From RGIG7450 sp045648785 (lineage in GTDB: Bacteria; Bacillota; Clostridia; RUG12999): 64,000 nt of DNA. Shown here in pieces: positions 8,073-16,175 of the stretch. Every line of letters starts with the position of its first letter. Positions within the stretch are counted from its first letter, which is position 1. Under the pieces are notes generated by a model, which was given only the letters and a program-made list of their open reading frames with translations, did no database searches and was not told where the DNA came from. A program made the position numbers and the translations under genes. The DNA lies in NCBI GenBank assembly GCA_045648785.1, contig JAZROP010000003.1, positions 26,213 through 90,212 of the forward strand. The letters are read 5' to 3'.

Positions 8073-9926
8073 ATGGTGAATAACGGTGTGATTTTATCCG
8101 CACTTTTCAGATTGTGGAATTTTCTGAAAAATGCTTACGAAAATAGTCTCTATTACAGAATTTTCAATAAAATTGCGGACGCGATAGGCGGAATTTACAG
8201 AAAAAGTCTGCTTTTTGGATTTTTTAAAGGTACAAAAACTGATGCGGAAAAAAGCATTGTTTCTAAACTGATAAACTCATTTTTTGCATTCTTCCACAGG
8301 AATTTGCATCAAAAGGTTCTGGTTATCGGGAAACAGGCAAAGAAAAGTGTAATTATAAAAAACATATCCTTCCTTTTAAATGGTTGGTATGCAATCAGTG
8401 TCAGATATTATGCTCTCGCACTTACCGGATTTGTATGCTTCAGACTGGTCCTTAAAAGAATATTGTCACAAATGATAGGTCCATATACACTTATTCTTGT
8501 ATTGATAGCAATAGCGGGAGTTTTTATTGATGTTTCACCGGCGGCATTATATGAAGGCAGTAAAATAAGACAGATTGCAGGACTTCCTGCTCTGCCAGAG
8601 CATATCCGGCTTAAAAAACGAGTAAAACCGCATAAAGCTGTAACTGTTGCGTTGGTGTGCGGAAGCATAAGCGGACTTTTAACACTTGTGCCGGTTGGTT
8701 GGTTTGCTATAGGGGCAGTTGCAGGCGGTATCCTATTAATTGCTAAACCACTGCTTGGAGTTGCAATTATTGCGACTTGTTTTCCCGTTTTGCCCACCAT
8801 GGGAGTTGTGGCGCTGGGAGTTTATCTTCTGGCGGCAATGTTTATAAAATACCTGTATGGTGAAAATAAGGAAATAAATGTTGATACATTTGATATAGCA
8901 ATCCTCGCAATGTGCGGAGTGATTGTATATGGGGTGATGAATTCATTTGCCCTTTCAGGAAGCGTACTTCCGGCGGCAGTGTACATGCTGTTTGTTTCAA
9001 GCTTTTATGTTTTGAGACGCGCTTGTCGGGAAAAGGATTTTTTACACATGCTTTTAAACCTTATTGTTTTTGTGTCAGCACTGGTTTCCCTTTATGGGAT
9101 TTATCAGAAATTGACCGGACAAGCAGAAACGACATGGACTGATACCGAAATGTTTGAGGAAATGGGCGGCAGAATTTATTCCACCTTTGGAAATCCCAAT
9201 GTATTTGGTGAGTATTTGCTCATGGTAATGCCCATAACATTTGGATTGATGCTAAAGTCTGCATCAGCCAATAGAAAAGTTGTTTATCTGGGAATTTTCT
9301 CACTGCAGACGGTGTGTATGATATTGACATATTCGCGCGGATGCTGGATAGGTATAGCACTTTCTATGGCTATTATGATTGTGTTCTCGCGAAGAAAGCT
9401 GACATCGCTTATGGTTTTTGGTGTCTTGCTTGCACCGCTTTTCATTCCCCAAACAATTATGCAAAGGCTTATGAGTATAGGTAATGTTGCAGACACATCA
9501 ACCTCATACAGAGTCTATATATGGCAGGGAACTCTTCGTATGCTTAAGGATTTCTGGTACTGCGGAGTTGGTATTGGTGAAGCGGCGTTTGGAAATGTAT
9601 ATCCGTCATATTCACTCAATGCGGTTTCCGCCCCCCATGCACACAACCTATATCTGCATATACTTTCTGAAACAGGAATTTTAGGATTTGGAACAGTTGT
9701 TGTGCTTATAGCACTTTTCTACAAATATATCTCATCAGCAGCTATAACAAACTCTGAAAATAAGATAACAGCCATCTCACTCGGCGCGGCCATGATTGGT
9801 TATCTCGCACAGGGTATGTTTGACAATGTGTGGTACAACTATCGAATTTATTTCTTCTTCTTTGTTGTGCTGGCGCTTGGAGCGGCGCTCAGGGATATTT
9901 CAGCTATGGAGGCAAAAAATGAATAA
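8073..9926 (+). CDS. O-antigen ligase / Wzy-type polymerase family membrane protein
   Basis: 617-residue multi-spanning membrane protein. The C-terminal half carries the O-antigen ligase signature region, with FGNPNVFGEYLLM, a large extracellular loop (YRVYIWQGTLRMLKDFW...GVGIGEAAFG) and the APHAHNLYLHILSETGI motif typical of WaaL/Wzy proteins. The N-terminal 110 residues are basic and amphipathic and precede the first membrane span; they have no family match that I recognise. Start ATG at 8073 follows a perfect GGAAAGGAG; an upstream TTG lacks an RBS. The stop overlaps the next start (ATGA-type), so it is coupled with the glycosyltransferase. Likely role: polymerising or attaching a cell-surface glycan. 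Confidence 0.85.
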   Translation: MVNNGVILSALFRLWNFLKNAYENSLYYRIFNKIADAIGGIYRKSLLFGFFKGTKTDAEKSIVSKLINSFFAFFHRNLHQKVLVIGKQAKKSVIIKNISFLLNGWYAISVRYYALALTGFVCFRLVLKRILSQMIGPYTLILVLIAIAGVFIDVSPAALYEGSKIRQIAGLPALPEHIRLKKRVKPHKAVTVALVCGSISGLLTLVPVGWFAIGAVAGGILLIAKPLLGVAIIATCFPVLPTMGVVALGVYLLAAMFIKYLYGENKEINVDTFDIAILAMCGVIVYGVMNSFALSGSVLPAAVYMLFVSSFYVLRRACREKDFLHMLLNLIVFVSALVSLYGIYQKLTGQAETTWTDTEMFEEMGGRIYSTFGNPNVFGEYLLMVMPITFGLMLKSASANRKVVYLGIFSLQTVCMILTYSRGCWIGIALSMAIMIVFSRRKLTSLMVFGVLLAPLFIPQTIMQRLMSIGNVADTSTSYRVYIWQGTLRMLKDFWYCGVGIGEAAFGNVYPSYSLNAVSAPHAHNLYLHILSETGILGFGTVVVLIALFYKYISSAAITNSENKITAISLGAAMIGYLAQGMFDNVWYNYRIYFFFFVVLALGAALRDISAMEAKNE

Positions 9927-11022
9927 GCTTAAAGTGGTTAACATAATTTCGGACACGAACATTGGCGGTGCGGGAAAATGTGTTATAACACATGCACGGT
10001 TTCATGACCGTGAAAAGTTTGATTTAACGGTTGTTGTTCCAAGAGGCAGTAAGCTAAAACCGGAAATTGATGCACTTGGTGTTAAATGTGTTGAGGCGGA
10101 CGGAGTGGCAGATAAATCACTTAGTCTTAAAGGGATTATGGCTCAAAGAAAACTGTTTCGTCAGCTGAAATGTGATGTTGTTCATGCACACGCAACCCTG
10201 TCAGCAAGAATTGCTGCAAGGCTTGCTGGGGTCAAAGGAATAGTTTACACTCGTCACAGCGTCTTTGAACCGAGCAGATTTATGAAAAGTCCAATAGGAA
10301 AGCTGCTCAATAAAATAGTTGCGGCGCTTTTTTCGGACAGGATTATTGCTGTTGCGGAAGCGGCAGCAAAAAATGTTATCGATATGGGTGTAAGCCGCAA
10401 AAAAATATCGGTTGTACTTAATGGGATTTCGCCTTTAAAACCGCTTACAGAGGAAGAAAAGGCGGAGCAGAGAAAACGCTTTGGTGTTGCGGAAGATGAA
10501 AAAGTTGTTTCACTCGTTGCAAGGCTTGAAATGGTTAAAGGCCATGACGATTATATAAAAGCGGCACAAATTTTGAAAAATCAGGGCGTAAAAGTTAAAC
10601 TGATTGCTGCCGGTAACGGAAGTAGAGAAGCGGAACTTAAGGACAATAAAGATGTTCTGTTCACTGGCTTTATAAGTGATGCTTATAACCTGATAGGTAT
10701 CACGGATATAAGTGCAAATGCATCCTTTGGAACTGAAGCGACAAGTATATCTCTTCTTGAGGGTATGAGTCTTGGAATTCCGGCAGTAGTAACTGATTAT
10801 GGTGGAAATCCGGGGGTAATTAAGGATGGTGAAAACGGATTTTTAGTTCCAACGCATAATGGTGAAATGCTTGCTGAGAAAATAAAGATTTTGGTTGAAG
10901 ACAGGGAACTTTATGAAAACATGAGCAAAAAATCAACAGAAATTTTCTATGAAAAATTTACTGCCGACAATGTAACAAGGCAGATTGAAGAAATATATCT
11001 CTCTGTGGGAGGTGCAAAATAA
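9919..11022 (+). CDS. Glycosyltransferase family 4 (GT-B fold)
   Basis: 367 residues. N-terminal acceptor-binding half begins with the glycine-rich loop ISDTNIGGAGK; the C-terminal Glycos_transf_1 domain has the nucleotide-sugar motif with conserved glutamates (EATSISLLEGMSLGIPAVVTD region). Donor and acceptor cannot be deduced. The ATG at 9919 overlaps the preceding gene's stop and has GGAGG in front. The stop TAA shares its last base with the next ATG (TAATG). It acts on the cytoplasmic face, probably building the lipid-linked glycan handled by the neighbouring flippase and ligase. Confidence 0.9.
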   Translation: MNKLKVVNIISDTNIGGAGKCVITHARFHDREKFDLTVVVPRGSKLKPEIDALGVKCVEADGVADKSLSLKGIMAQRKLFRQLKCDVVHAHATLSARIAARLAGVKGIVYTRHSVFEPSRFMKSPIGKLLNKIVAALFSDRIIAVAEAAAKNVIDMGVSRKKISVVLNGISPLKPLTEEEKAEQRKRFGVAEDEKVVSLVARLEMVKGHDDYIKAAQILKNQGVKVKLIAAGNGSREAELKDNKDVLFTGFISDAYNLIGITDISANASFGTEATSISLLEGMSLGIPAVVTDYGGNPGVIKDGENGFLVPTHNGEMLAEKIKILVEDRELYENMSKKSTEIFYEKFTADNVTRQIEEIYLSVGGAK

Positions 11023-11501
11023 TGGAAAAAAGAAAAAACAGGTTCAATGTTGTTGACCTATTTGTAATTGTTGTTGCAATTTTATTGATTACAGCATTTG
11101 CTTATTATGCAAAGGTAAGTTTAGGGTCGGAAACAAGCGCTGCTACAATCAGATACACAGTAAGCATTGAAGGGTTTTCTGAGGAATTTAAGGACCTTAT
11201 AAAGGTGGGGGATAATGTGCGCAATATTGACCGTGCCTGTGAAGTGGGCAAGGTAGTTGCGGTAACGCCTGCTGAACCAAATGTTCACTATAATGAAAAC
11301 ATCGAGGAAGGTACCTATGTTGTGGAAGAAGCTCCCGGTGAATACAGATGCAGCGTTACAGTGGAGAGTCCCTATACCAATACAGGGTCGGGATATTATA
11401 TTGACCAGGTGGAAATCAGAACAGGCAAAAAAATATCGCTTAAAACTCCCGGATTTGCATTTACAGGAGTAATTATGGATATCGAAAGGAGCGACAGCTG
11501 A
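11022..11501 (+). CDS. DUF4330 family membrane-anchored protein (first copy)
   Basis: 159 residues: a short basic cytoplasmic N-terminus, one transmembrane segment (about 12-30), then a soluble beta-rich extracytoplasmic domain (about 38-155). No catalytic motif is visible. Members of DUF4330 often occur next to membrane glycan genes. It is coupled to both neighbours through TAATG and TGATG overlaps. The stretch with VGDNVRNI...VGKVVAV faintly recalls the beta-barrel domain of MlaD/MCE proteins; this is my own inference and not a domain hit. Function unknown. Confidence 0.75.
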   Translation: MEKRKNRFNVVDLFVIVVAILLITAFAYYAKVSLGSETSAATIRYTVSIEGFSEEFKDLIKVGDNVRNIDRACEVGKVVAVTPAEPNVHYNENIEEGTYVVEEAPGEYRCSVTVESPYTNTGSGYYIDQVEIRTGKKISLKTPGFAFTGVIMDIERSDS

Positions 11502-11998
11502 TGATTATTGACGAAAAAGGCAGGTTGTTTTCAAAAATAAGCATAGTAGATATTGCCGTGCTTGTGTTTGTAATATGTGCGGCAGCTTTTATAGTCATGA
11601 AGTTTTTTGCTCCTGCTGGAAATCTTGCGGGCGCGGAGCAGGTAAACTGTGAATATATTGTTAAAGTGCAGAATGTTAGGCAGGCATCTGTGGATGCCAT
11701 TGAGAAAAGTGTAGGCATGAATGTTACCGATTCAACAGGGGTGTTACTTGGAACTCTTAAAAAAATAGACAGCGTTAAACCATATCAGTCAATTGTTACA
11801 AAGCCGAATGGAAGCATGGTGCTGGCAGATATGCCAGAAAAATTTGAACTTCTTGCAAGTATTGAAGTATCCGGAACCAAAACAACGGACAGTATAATGG
11901 TGTCAAACAAAAGAGAACTTTCGGTAGGCTCACACCTCTCAATTACAACACCGGAAATAACAGTTGAGGTTGTTGTAACAAAAATTGGCGTGAAATAA
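11501..11998 (+). CDS. DUF4330 family membrane-anchored protein (second copy)
   Basis: 165 residues with the characteristic N-terminus MIIDEKGRLFSKISIVDI, one membrane span (about 15-33) and an extracytoplasmic beta-rich domain. It is a diverged paralogue of the gene immediately upstream, sharing the topology and length but little identity by eye. The pair may form a hetero-oligomer at the outer face of the membrane, though nothing in the sequence proves this. It ends the plsY-to-DUF4330 run; the next gene has its own promoter. Confidence 0.75.
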   Translation: MIIDEKGRLFSKISIVDIAVLVFVICAAAFIVMKFFAPAGNLAGAEQVNCEYIVKVQNVRQASVDAIEKSVGMNVTDSTGVLLGTLKKIDSVKPYQSIVTKPNGSMVLADMPEKFELLASIEVSGTKTTDSIMVSNKRELSVGSHLSITTPEITVEVVVTKIGVK

Positions 11999-12100
11999 GC
12001 CGCAATTTGTAGAAGAATAAATGTTTTAACAACTGCCGTTTGTGGATATAATTTATATATAATGCACCAACAGATGACAATAATTTGGTGAAAAATTATA

Positions 12101-12130
12101 TTGCAAATCAGACAGGCGTTGAGATATAAT
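12101..12130 (+). promoter_or_regulatory. Promoter for tig-clpP-clpX
   Basis: TTGCAA at 12101-12106 and TATAAT at 12125-12130 with an 18 bp spacer, about 45 bp upstream of tig. The rest of the 178 bp gap is AT-rich; it has a weak CACCAA/TTGGTG hairpin (12064-12090) without a convincing T-tract. Confidence 0.6.
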
Positions 12131-12176
12131 TAAATATTATAGTATTTATAACAAAAAGTCTGAAAGGATGAACAAA

Positions 12177-13460
12177 ATGAAAATCACAAAAGAACAGGTT
12201 GAAACCAATAAAGTTAAACTGGAAATCACAGTTCCCGCAGAGGAATTTGACAAGGCGATGCACAAATCATACCAGAAAAATGTAAAGCATATAAATATAC
12301 AGGGTTTTAGAAAGGGTAAAGCACCCAGAGGCCTTATTGAAAAAGTTTATGGCGAAGCTATTTTCTATGATGATGCTGCAGATGTTATCATGCAGGATAC
12401 ATACCCGGCAGCGCTTGATCAGGAAAATGTTGAACCGGTTGACCGTCCGGAAGTTGAAATTAAAGAAATCGGCAGCGGCAAAGATTTTGTTTACACAGCA
12501 ACTGTTACAACAAAACCCGTTCCCGAACTTGGTAAATATAAAGGCGTTAAAGTTAAAAAAGTTGAATATGCAGTAACAGACGAAGATGTTGATGCAGAAA
12601 TTAATAACATGAAAGAAAGAGCAGCTCGCTTTGTTGATGTTACAGACGCTCCTGCAGCAGACGGTGATGTAGCAGTTATTGACTTTGAAGGTTTTGTGGA
12701 CGATGTTGCTTTTGAAGGCGGAAAAGGTGAAAACCACAACCTCACACTTGGCAGCGGTCAGTTTATCCCCGGCTTTGAAGAACAGATTGTAGGCAAAAAC
12801 ATTGGTGAAGAATTTGATGTAAATGTTACATTCCCTGAAGAATACCATGCAAAAGACCTTGCAGGTAAGCCGGCTGTATTTAAAGTAAAACTTAATGGTT
12901 TAAAGAAAAAAGAATACCCCGAACTTGATGACGAATTTGCAAAAGATGTAAGTGAATTTGATACATTTGAGCAGCTCAAGGAAGAAACAAAAAAACACCT
13001 GCTTGAAACAGCTGAGCACCGTGCACAGCACGAGCAGGAGGATGCAGTTTTAGAAGCAGCTCTTAAAACAATGAAGGCTGAAATTCCTGAGGTTATGGTT
13101 GACAATCAGGTTGAGCAGTATCTTGAAGATGCTAAGTATAAAATTCAGGCTCAGATGCCCGGAATTACTTTTGAACAGTACCTCCAGTTTACAGGCGGCA
13201 GCGTTGAAGATTTTAAAGCAAGTGTTAGAGACCAGGCTAAGAAAGATGTTGAAATTAATCTTCTTATTGAAGCTATCGCAAAAGCTGAAGAAATCACAGT
13301 AACAGACGAAGAAGCTGAAGAAGAAATTAAAAAACTCGCTGAACAGTACAAAATGGAAGTAGAAAAAATCAAATCCATTTTAAGTATGGACCAGATTAAA
13401 TCAAACCTCGTTCCCAGAAAGGTAATTGACCTTCTCATAGCGGAAGCTAAAATTTCCTAA
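12177..13460 (+). CDS. tig: Trigger factor (ribosome-bound chaperone / peptidyl-prolyl isomerase)
   Basis: 427 residues with the ribosome-docking signature GFRKGKAPR near residue 45, a central FKBP-type PPIase domain (GDVAVIDFEGFVDD... to LNGLKKKEYPELDDEF) and a helical C-terminal chaperone domain. Two candidate ATGs exist at 12168 and 12177. I chose 12177 because it is 8 nt after the AAAGGA RBS and gives the family N-terminus MKITKEQVETNKVKLEITVPAEEF without extra residues. Followed by clpP and clpX, the standard Firmicute order linking folding and proteolysis. Confidence 0.97.
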   Translation: MKITKEQVETNKVKLEITVPAEEFDKAMHKSYQKNVKHINIQGFRKGKAPRGLIEKVYGEAIFYDDAADVIMQDTYPAALDQENVEPVDRPEVEIKEIGSGKDFVYTATVTTKPVPELGKYKGVKVKKVEYAVTDEDVDAEINNMKERAARFVDVTDAPAADGDVAVIDFEGFVDDVAFEGGKGENHNLTLGSGQFIPGFEEQIVGKNIGEEFDVNVTFPEEYHAKDLAGKPAVFKVKLNGLKKKEYPELDDEFAKDVSEFDTFEQLKEETKKHLLETAEHRAQHEQEDAVLEAALKTMKAEIPEVMVDNQVEQYLEDAKYKIQAQMPGITFEQYLQFTGGSVEDFKASVRDQAKKDVEINLLIEAIAKAEEITVTDEEAEEEIKKLAEQYKMEVEKIKSILSMDQIKSNLVPRKVIDLLIAEAKIS

Positions 13461-13471
13461 TCATATGAATT

Positions 13472-13543
13472 TATCAAGCGCGGGTCTTAAAATTCCGCCG
13501 GCCTGCGGTCGGAAGGTTTAACCTGCGCTTTGAATTTTTTTGC
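13472..13543 (+). terminator. Long hairpin with T-tract between tig and clpP
   Basis: Nested complementary arms: AAGCGCGGGT pairs with ACCTGCGCTT (one mismatch), and inside them TTAAAATTCCG pairs with CGGAAGGTTTAA with a small bulge. TGAATTTTTTTG follows. It looks like an intrinsic terminator or attenuator that would separate tig from clpPX levels. It lies directly before the clpP RBS. Confidence 0.6.
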
Positions 13544-13564
13544 AGGCAGAAAGGTATGATAAAA

Positions 13565-14161
13565 ATGTACGAAAATAACTATGTTCCAATTCCTTATGTA
13601 GTTGAGCAGACAAGCAGAGGAGAACGTTCCTATGATATTTATTCCAGACTGCTGGTTGACAGAATAGTTTTTCTTAATGGTCAGGTAACTGATGAATCTG
13701 CATCTGCGATTATAGCACAGCTTTTGTTCCTTGAAAGCGAAGCTCCCGATAAAGATATTAATTTCTATATCAACAGCCCCGGTGGCTCTGTTACAGCAGG
13801 TCTTGCAATTTATGACACAATGAATTACATTAAATGTGATGTATCTACAATTTGCGTAGGTCTTGCCGCAAGTATGGGTGCGTTCCTGCTGTCCTCGGGT
13901 GCAAAGGGCAAAAGAATTTCCCTGCCCAATAGTGAAATTCTTATTCATCAGCCTCTTGGTGGAACTCAGGGTCAGGCAACAGATATTGAAATTTACACTA
14001 AAAATATTCTTAAAATGAAAACAAAACTTAACAGCATACTTGCAGAAAATACAGGCAAGCCACTGGAAACACTCATGAAGGATACCGACAGAGACAACTA
14101 TATGTCCGCTGAGGAAGCTCTTGAGTACGGACTTATAGACAAAATTATTTCAAAAAGATAG
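13565..14161 (+). CDS. clpP: ATP-dependent Clp protease proteolytic subunit
   Basis: 198-residue serine peptidase that forms the tetradecameric chamber. The catalytic triad is visible as S103 (GLAASMGAF), H128 (EILIHQP) and D177 (TDRDNYMS). The N-terminus MYENNYVPIPYVVEQTSRGERSYDIYSRLL is typical. I chose the ATG at 13565 because AGAAAGG lies 11 nt upstream; the ATG at 13556 is too close to it. It partners with ClpX encoded 14 bp downstream. Confidence 0.97.
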   Translation: MYENNYVPIPYVVEQTSRGERSYDIYSRLLVDRIVFLNGQVTDESASAIIAQLLFLESEAPDKDINFYINSPGGSVTAGLAIYDTMNYIKCDVSTICVGLAASMGAFLLSSGAKGKRISLPNSEILIHQPLGGTQGQATDIEIYTKNILKMKTKLNSILAENTGKPLETLMKDTDRDNYMSAEEALEYGLIDKIISKR

Positions 14162-14175
14162 AAAGAGAGAACCCT

Positions 14176-15438
14176 ATGGCGCGTGATATTAAAAATCAGC
14201 GATACTGCTCCTTTTGCGGAAAAACCGAGAGTCAGCTCACATGCCCGCTTATTCAGGGGCCCGAATCCTATATTTGTGGAGATTGCGTGGTTGAATGTTT
14301 GAATTCCCTGCAGGAAACTTCTTTAGAGGAAACGGCATACTCGGTTAAAAAGATGCCCAAACCAAAAGAAATCAAAGAAATTCTTGATCAGTATGTTATA
14401 GGTCAGGATGAGGCAAAAAAAGTTTTAAGCGTTGCCGTTTATAATCATTATAAGCGTCTTGGCAGCAAGGACTTTAACGCAGATGGAGTAGAGCTTCAGA
14501 AAACAAATATACTTCTTCTCGGACCTACAGGCTCAGGTAAAACCCTGCTTGCGCAAACACTTGCAAAAATTCTTGATGTACCATTTTCAATAGCCGATGC
14601 AACCACACTTACCGAAGCCGGTTATGTAGGCGAGGATGTAGAAAATATTCTGCTCAGACTTATTCAGGCGGCCGATTATGATGTGGAGCTTGCAGAACGC
14701 GGAATTATATATATTGACGAGATAGACAAAATTTCACGCCGCAATGAAAATCCGTCCATCACCCGTGATGTAAGCGGTGAGGGCGTTCAGCAGGCACTTT
14801 TAAAGATTATTGAGGGAACTACGGCGTCTGTGCCTCCTCAGGGTGGCAGAAAACACCCGCATCAGGAGTTTATCCAGATTGACACCTCAAATATTTTGTT
14901 TATTTGCGGCGGTGCTTTTGATGGTCTGGAGAAAATTATTCAGACCCGAATAGGCAAAAAGACGCTTGGTTTTGAATCACAGCTTATGATGAAAAATGAC
15001 CTTGAAACAGGTAAAATCTTCTCGAAGGTAATTCCGCAGGACCTCTTAAAATTTGGTCTTATTCCGGAATTTATCGGAAGATTACCCCTGATAGCGTCAC
15101 TTGAACTTCTTGACGAGCAAGCACTCTTTACAATACTGAAAGAGCCTAAAAATGCACTTGTTAAGCAGTACGCAAAAATGTTCTCATACGATGGTGTAGA
15201 ACTTGAGTTTGAGGATGATGCACTTCGCGCAGTTGCAAAAGAGGCGATGGAAAAAAATACTGGAGCGCGTGGACTAAGGGCTATTTTAGAGGAGATTATG
15301 ACGGATATTATGTACGAGGTTCCGTCGGATGAAAGCATTGAAAAATGTATCATAACCGCCCAAACGGTGAAAGAAAGGAAATCTCCTGTCGTAATAAGAA
15401 ATGAGAAAAAACTCTTTGAAGAAAAAGATGTAGGCTAA
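14176..15438 (+). CDS. clpX: ATP-dependent Clp protease ATP-binding subunit ClpX
   Basis: 420-residue AAA+ unfoldase. The N-terminal zinc-binding domain has four cysteines (CSFCGK...CPL...CGDCVVEC), followed by the Walker A motif GPTGSGKT, Walker B IIYIDEIDKI and the sensor/arginine region GLIPEFIGRLP. It recognises substrates and feeds them to ClpP. An intrinsic terminator follows within a few bases of the stop codon, closing the tig-clpP-clpX unit. Confidence 0.98.
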   Translation: MARDIKNQRYCSFCGKTESQLTCPLIQGPESYICGDCVVECLNSLQETSLEETAYSVKKMPKPKEIKEILDQYVIGQDEAKKVLSVAVYNHYKRLGSKDFNADGVELQKTNILLLGPTGSGKTLLAQTLAKILDVPFSIADATTLTEAGYVGEDVENILLRLIQAADYDVELAERGIIYIDEIDKISRRNENPSITRDVSGEGVQQALLKIIEGTTASVPPQGGRKHPHQEFIQIDTSNILFICGGAFDGLEKIIQTRIGKKTLGFESQLMMKNDLETGKIFSKVIPQDLLKFGLIPEFIGRLPLIASLELLDEQALFTILKEPKNALVKQYAKMFSYDGVELEFEDDALRAVAKEAMEKNTGARGLRAILEEIMTDIMYEVPSDESIEKCIITAQTVKERKSPVVIRNEKKLFEEKDVG

Positions 15439-15440
15439 TG

Positions 15441-15470
15441 AAAACCTCCGCCGACTGGCGGAGGTTTTTA
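15441..15470 (+). terminator. Intrinsic terminator after clpX
   Basis: CCTCCGCC-gact-GGCGGAGG stem followed by TTTTT, with an A-run in front. Confidence 0.9.
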
Positions 15471-15580
15471 AGATTTTCATGAAAGATATATCCTTTTTTC
15501 ATAAATTTTTTACAATCTGCTGTTAAACTATACTTAGATATAGTACTTTTTGGTGCATGTTTTGTAAAGGAGGAAAACTT

Positions 15581-16132
15581 ATGAAAAAAGCAAAAATCAT
15601 TTTGGCAATTCTGACACTGGTACTCTTAATTATGGGAATATCTGTATTTGCAGCAAATACATCAGCGGAAACCGATAGAAAACCGCCATTTGGATTCAAT
15701 CTTTCTAAAGAGCAGGAAAAGATACTGACTGAAAAAATTATAGAAGATCTTAACGAAATGGTGGAGTCGGGGGACCTTACACAGGAACAGTATGACATTA
15801 TTTCAGACAGGATTGAAAAAAGTTTTCCTATTGACATGGGAAGAGCTATGCATAAACCTAGAATAACTGAAGATCAAAAAGAAAAATTGGTTGAAAAGTT
15901 TAAAGCAGAGCAGGAAAAAAAGCTTGCGGCTGGGGAAATAACCCAGGAAGAATACGACAAGCTTATTGAAAATGCTGATGAAAATATGTTTAAATTTGCA
16001 AGAAGACCGGGTATGCCCCAGATGGAAAAAGGGGAATCGGAAGAGGAAGAAAAACCCGTTAAGAGAATGCGGAAAAACTGGATGCACAAAAGGACTAACC
16101 TTGGTGGAAGACAAAAAACAGTGGAAGAATAA
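15581..16132 (+). CDS. Small secreted charged protein with a duplicated helical motif
   Basis: 183 residues; no family recognised. A clear signal peptide occupies residues 1-25 (basic MKKAK, hydrophobic core, VFAA cleavage region). The mature part is very rich in E and K and contains two copies of a roughly 39-residue unit (about 42-80 and 96-134), each ending in a G-[DE]-[LI]-T-Q-E-[QE]-Y-D motif (64-72 and 118-126) that resembles the short C-terminal SHOCT-type helical hairpin. The tail is acidic (ESEEEE) and then strongly basic. Start ATG at 15581 has the perfect RBS aaaggagg. It stands alone between terminators. Possibly a secreted metal- or wall-interacting protein, but that is only a guess. 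Confidence 0.75.
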   Translation: MKKAKIILAILTLVLLIMGISVFAANTSAETDRKPPFGFNLSKEQEKILTEKIIEDLNEMVESGDLTQEQYDIISDRIEKSFPIDMGRAMHKPRITEDQKEKLVEKFKAEQEKKLAAGEITQEEYDKLIENADENMFKFARRPGMPQMEKGESEEEEKPVKRMRKNWMHKRTNLGGRQKTVEE

Positions 16133-16142
16133 ATAAAAAAGT

Positions 16143-16168
16143 CACCCTGCGAAATCTATCGCAGGGTG
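16143..16168. terminator. Bidirectional terminator between convergent genes
   Basis: CACCCTGCGA and TCGCAGGGTG form a 10 bp stem. T-rich sequence follows on the plus strand and a run of six T follows on the minus strand, so it can end both convergent transcripts. Confidence 0.85.
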
Positions 16169-16175
16169 TAAATTT

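Noticed and set aside
12084..12110. The 15-mer AAATTATATTGCAAA occurs here and again near 21786-21800, both near possible promoters.
   Set aside because: An AT-rich 15-mer repeated once in 64 kb is expected by chance; strand and gene context differ.
12267..12848. Long antisense reading frame opposite trigger factor.
   Set aside because: Low-complexity F/N/C-rich translation with no RBS; a shadow of the lysine/glutamate-rich tig sequence.
15509..15544. Promoter for the small secreted protein (TTTACA with TATACT or TATAGT).
   Set aside because: Spacers of 14 or 24 bp do not fit a standard promoter, so it was not listed.
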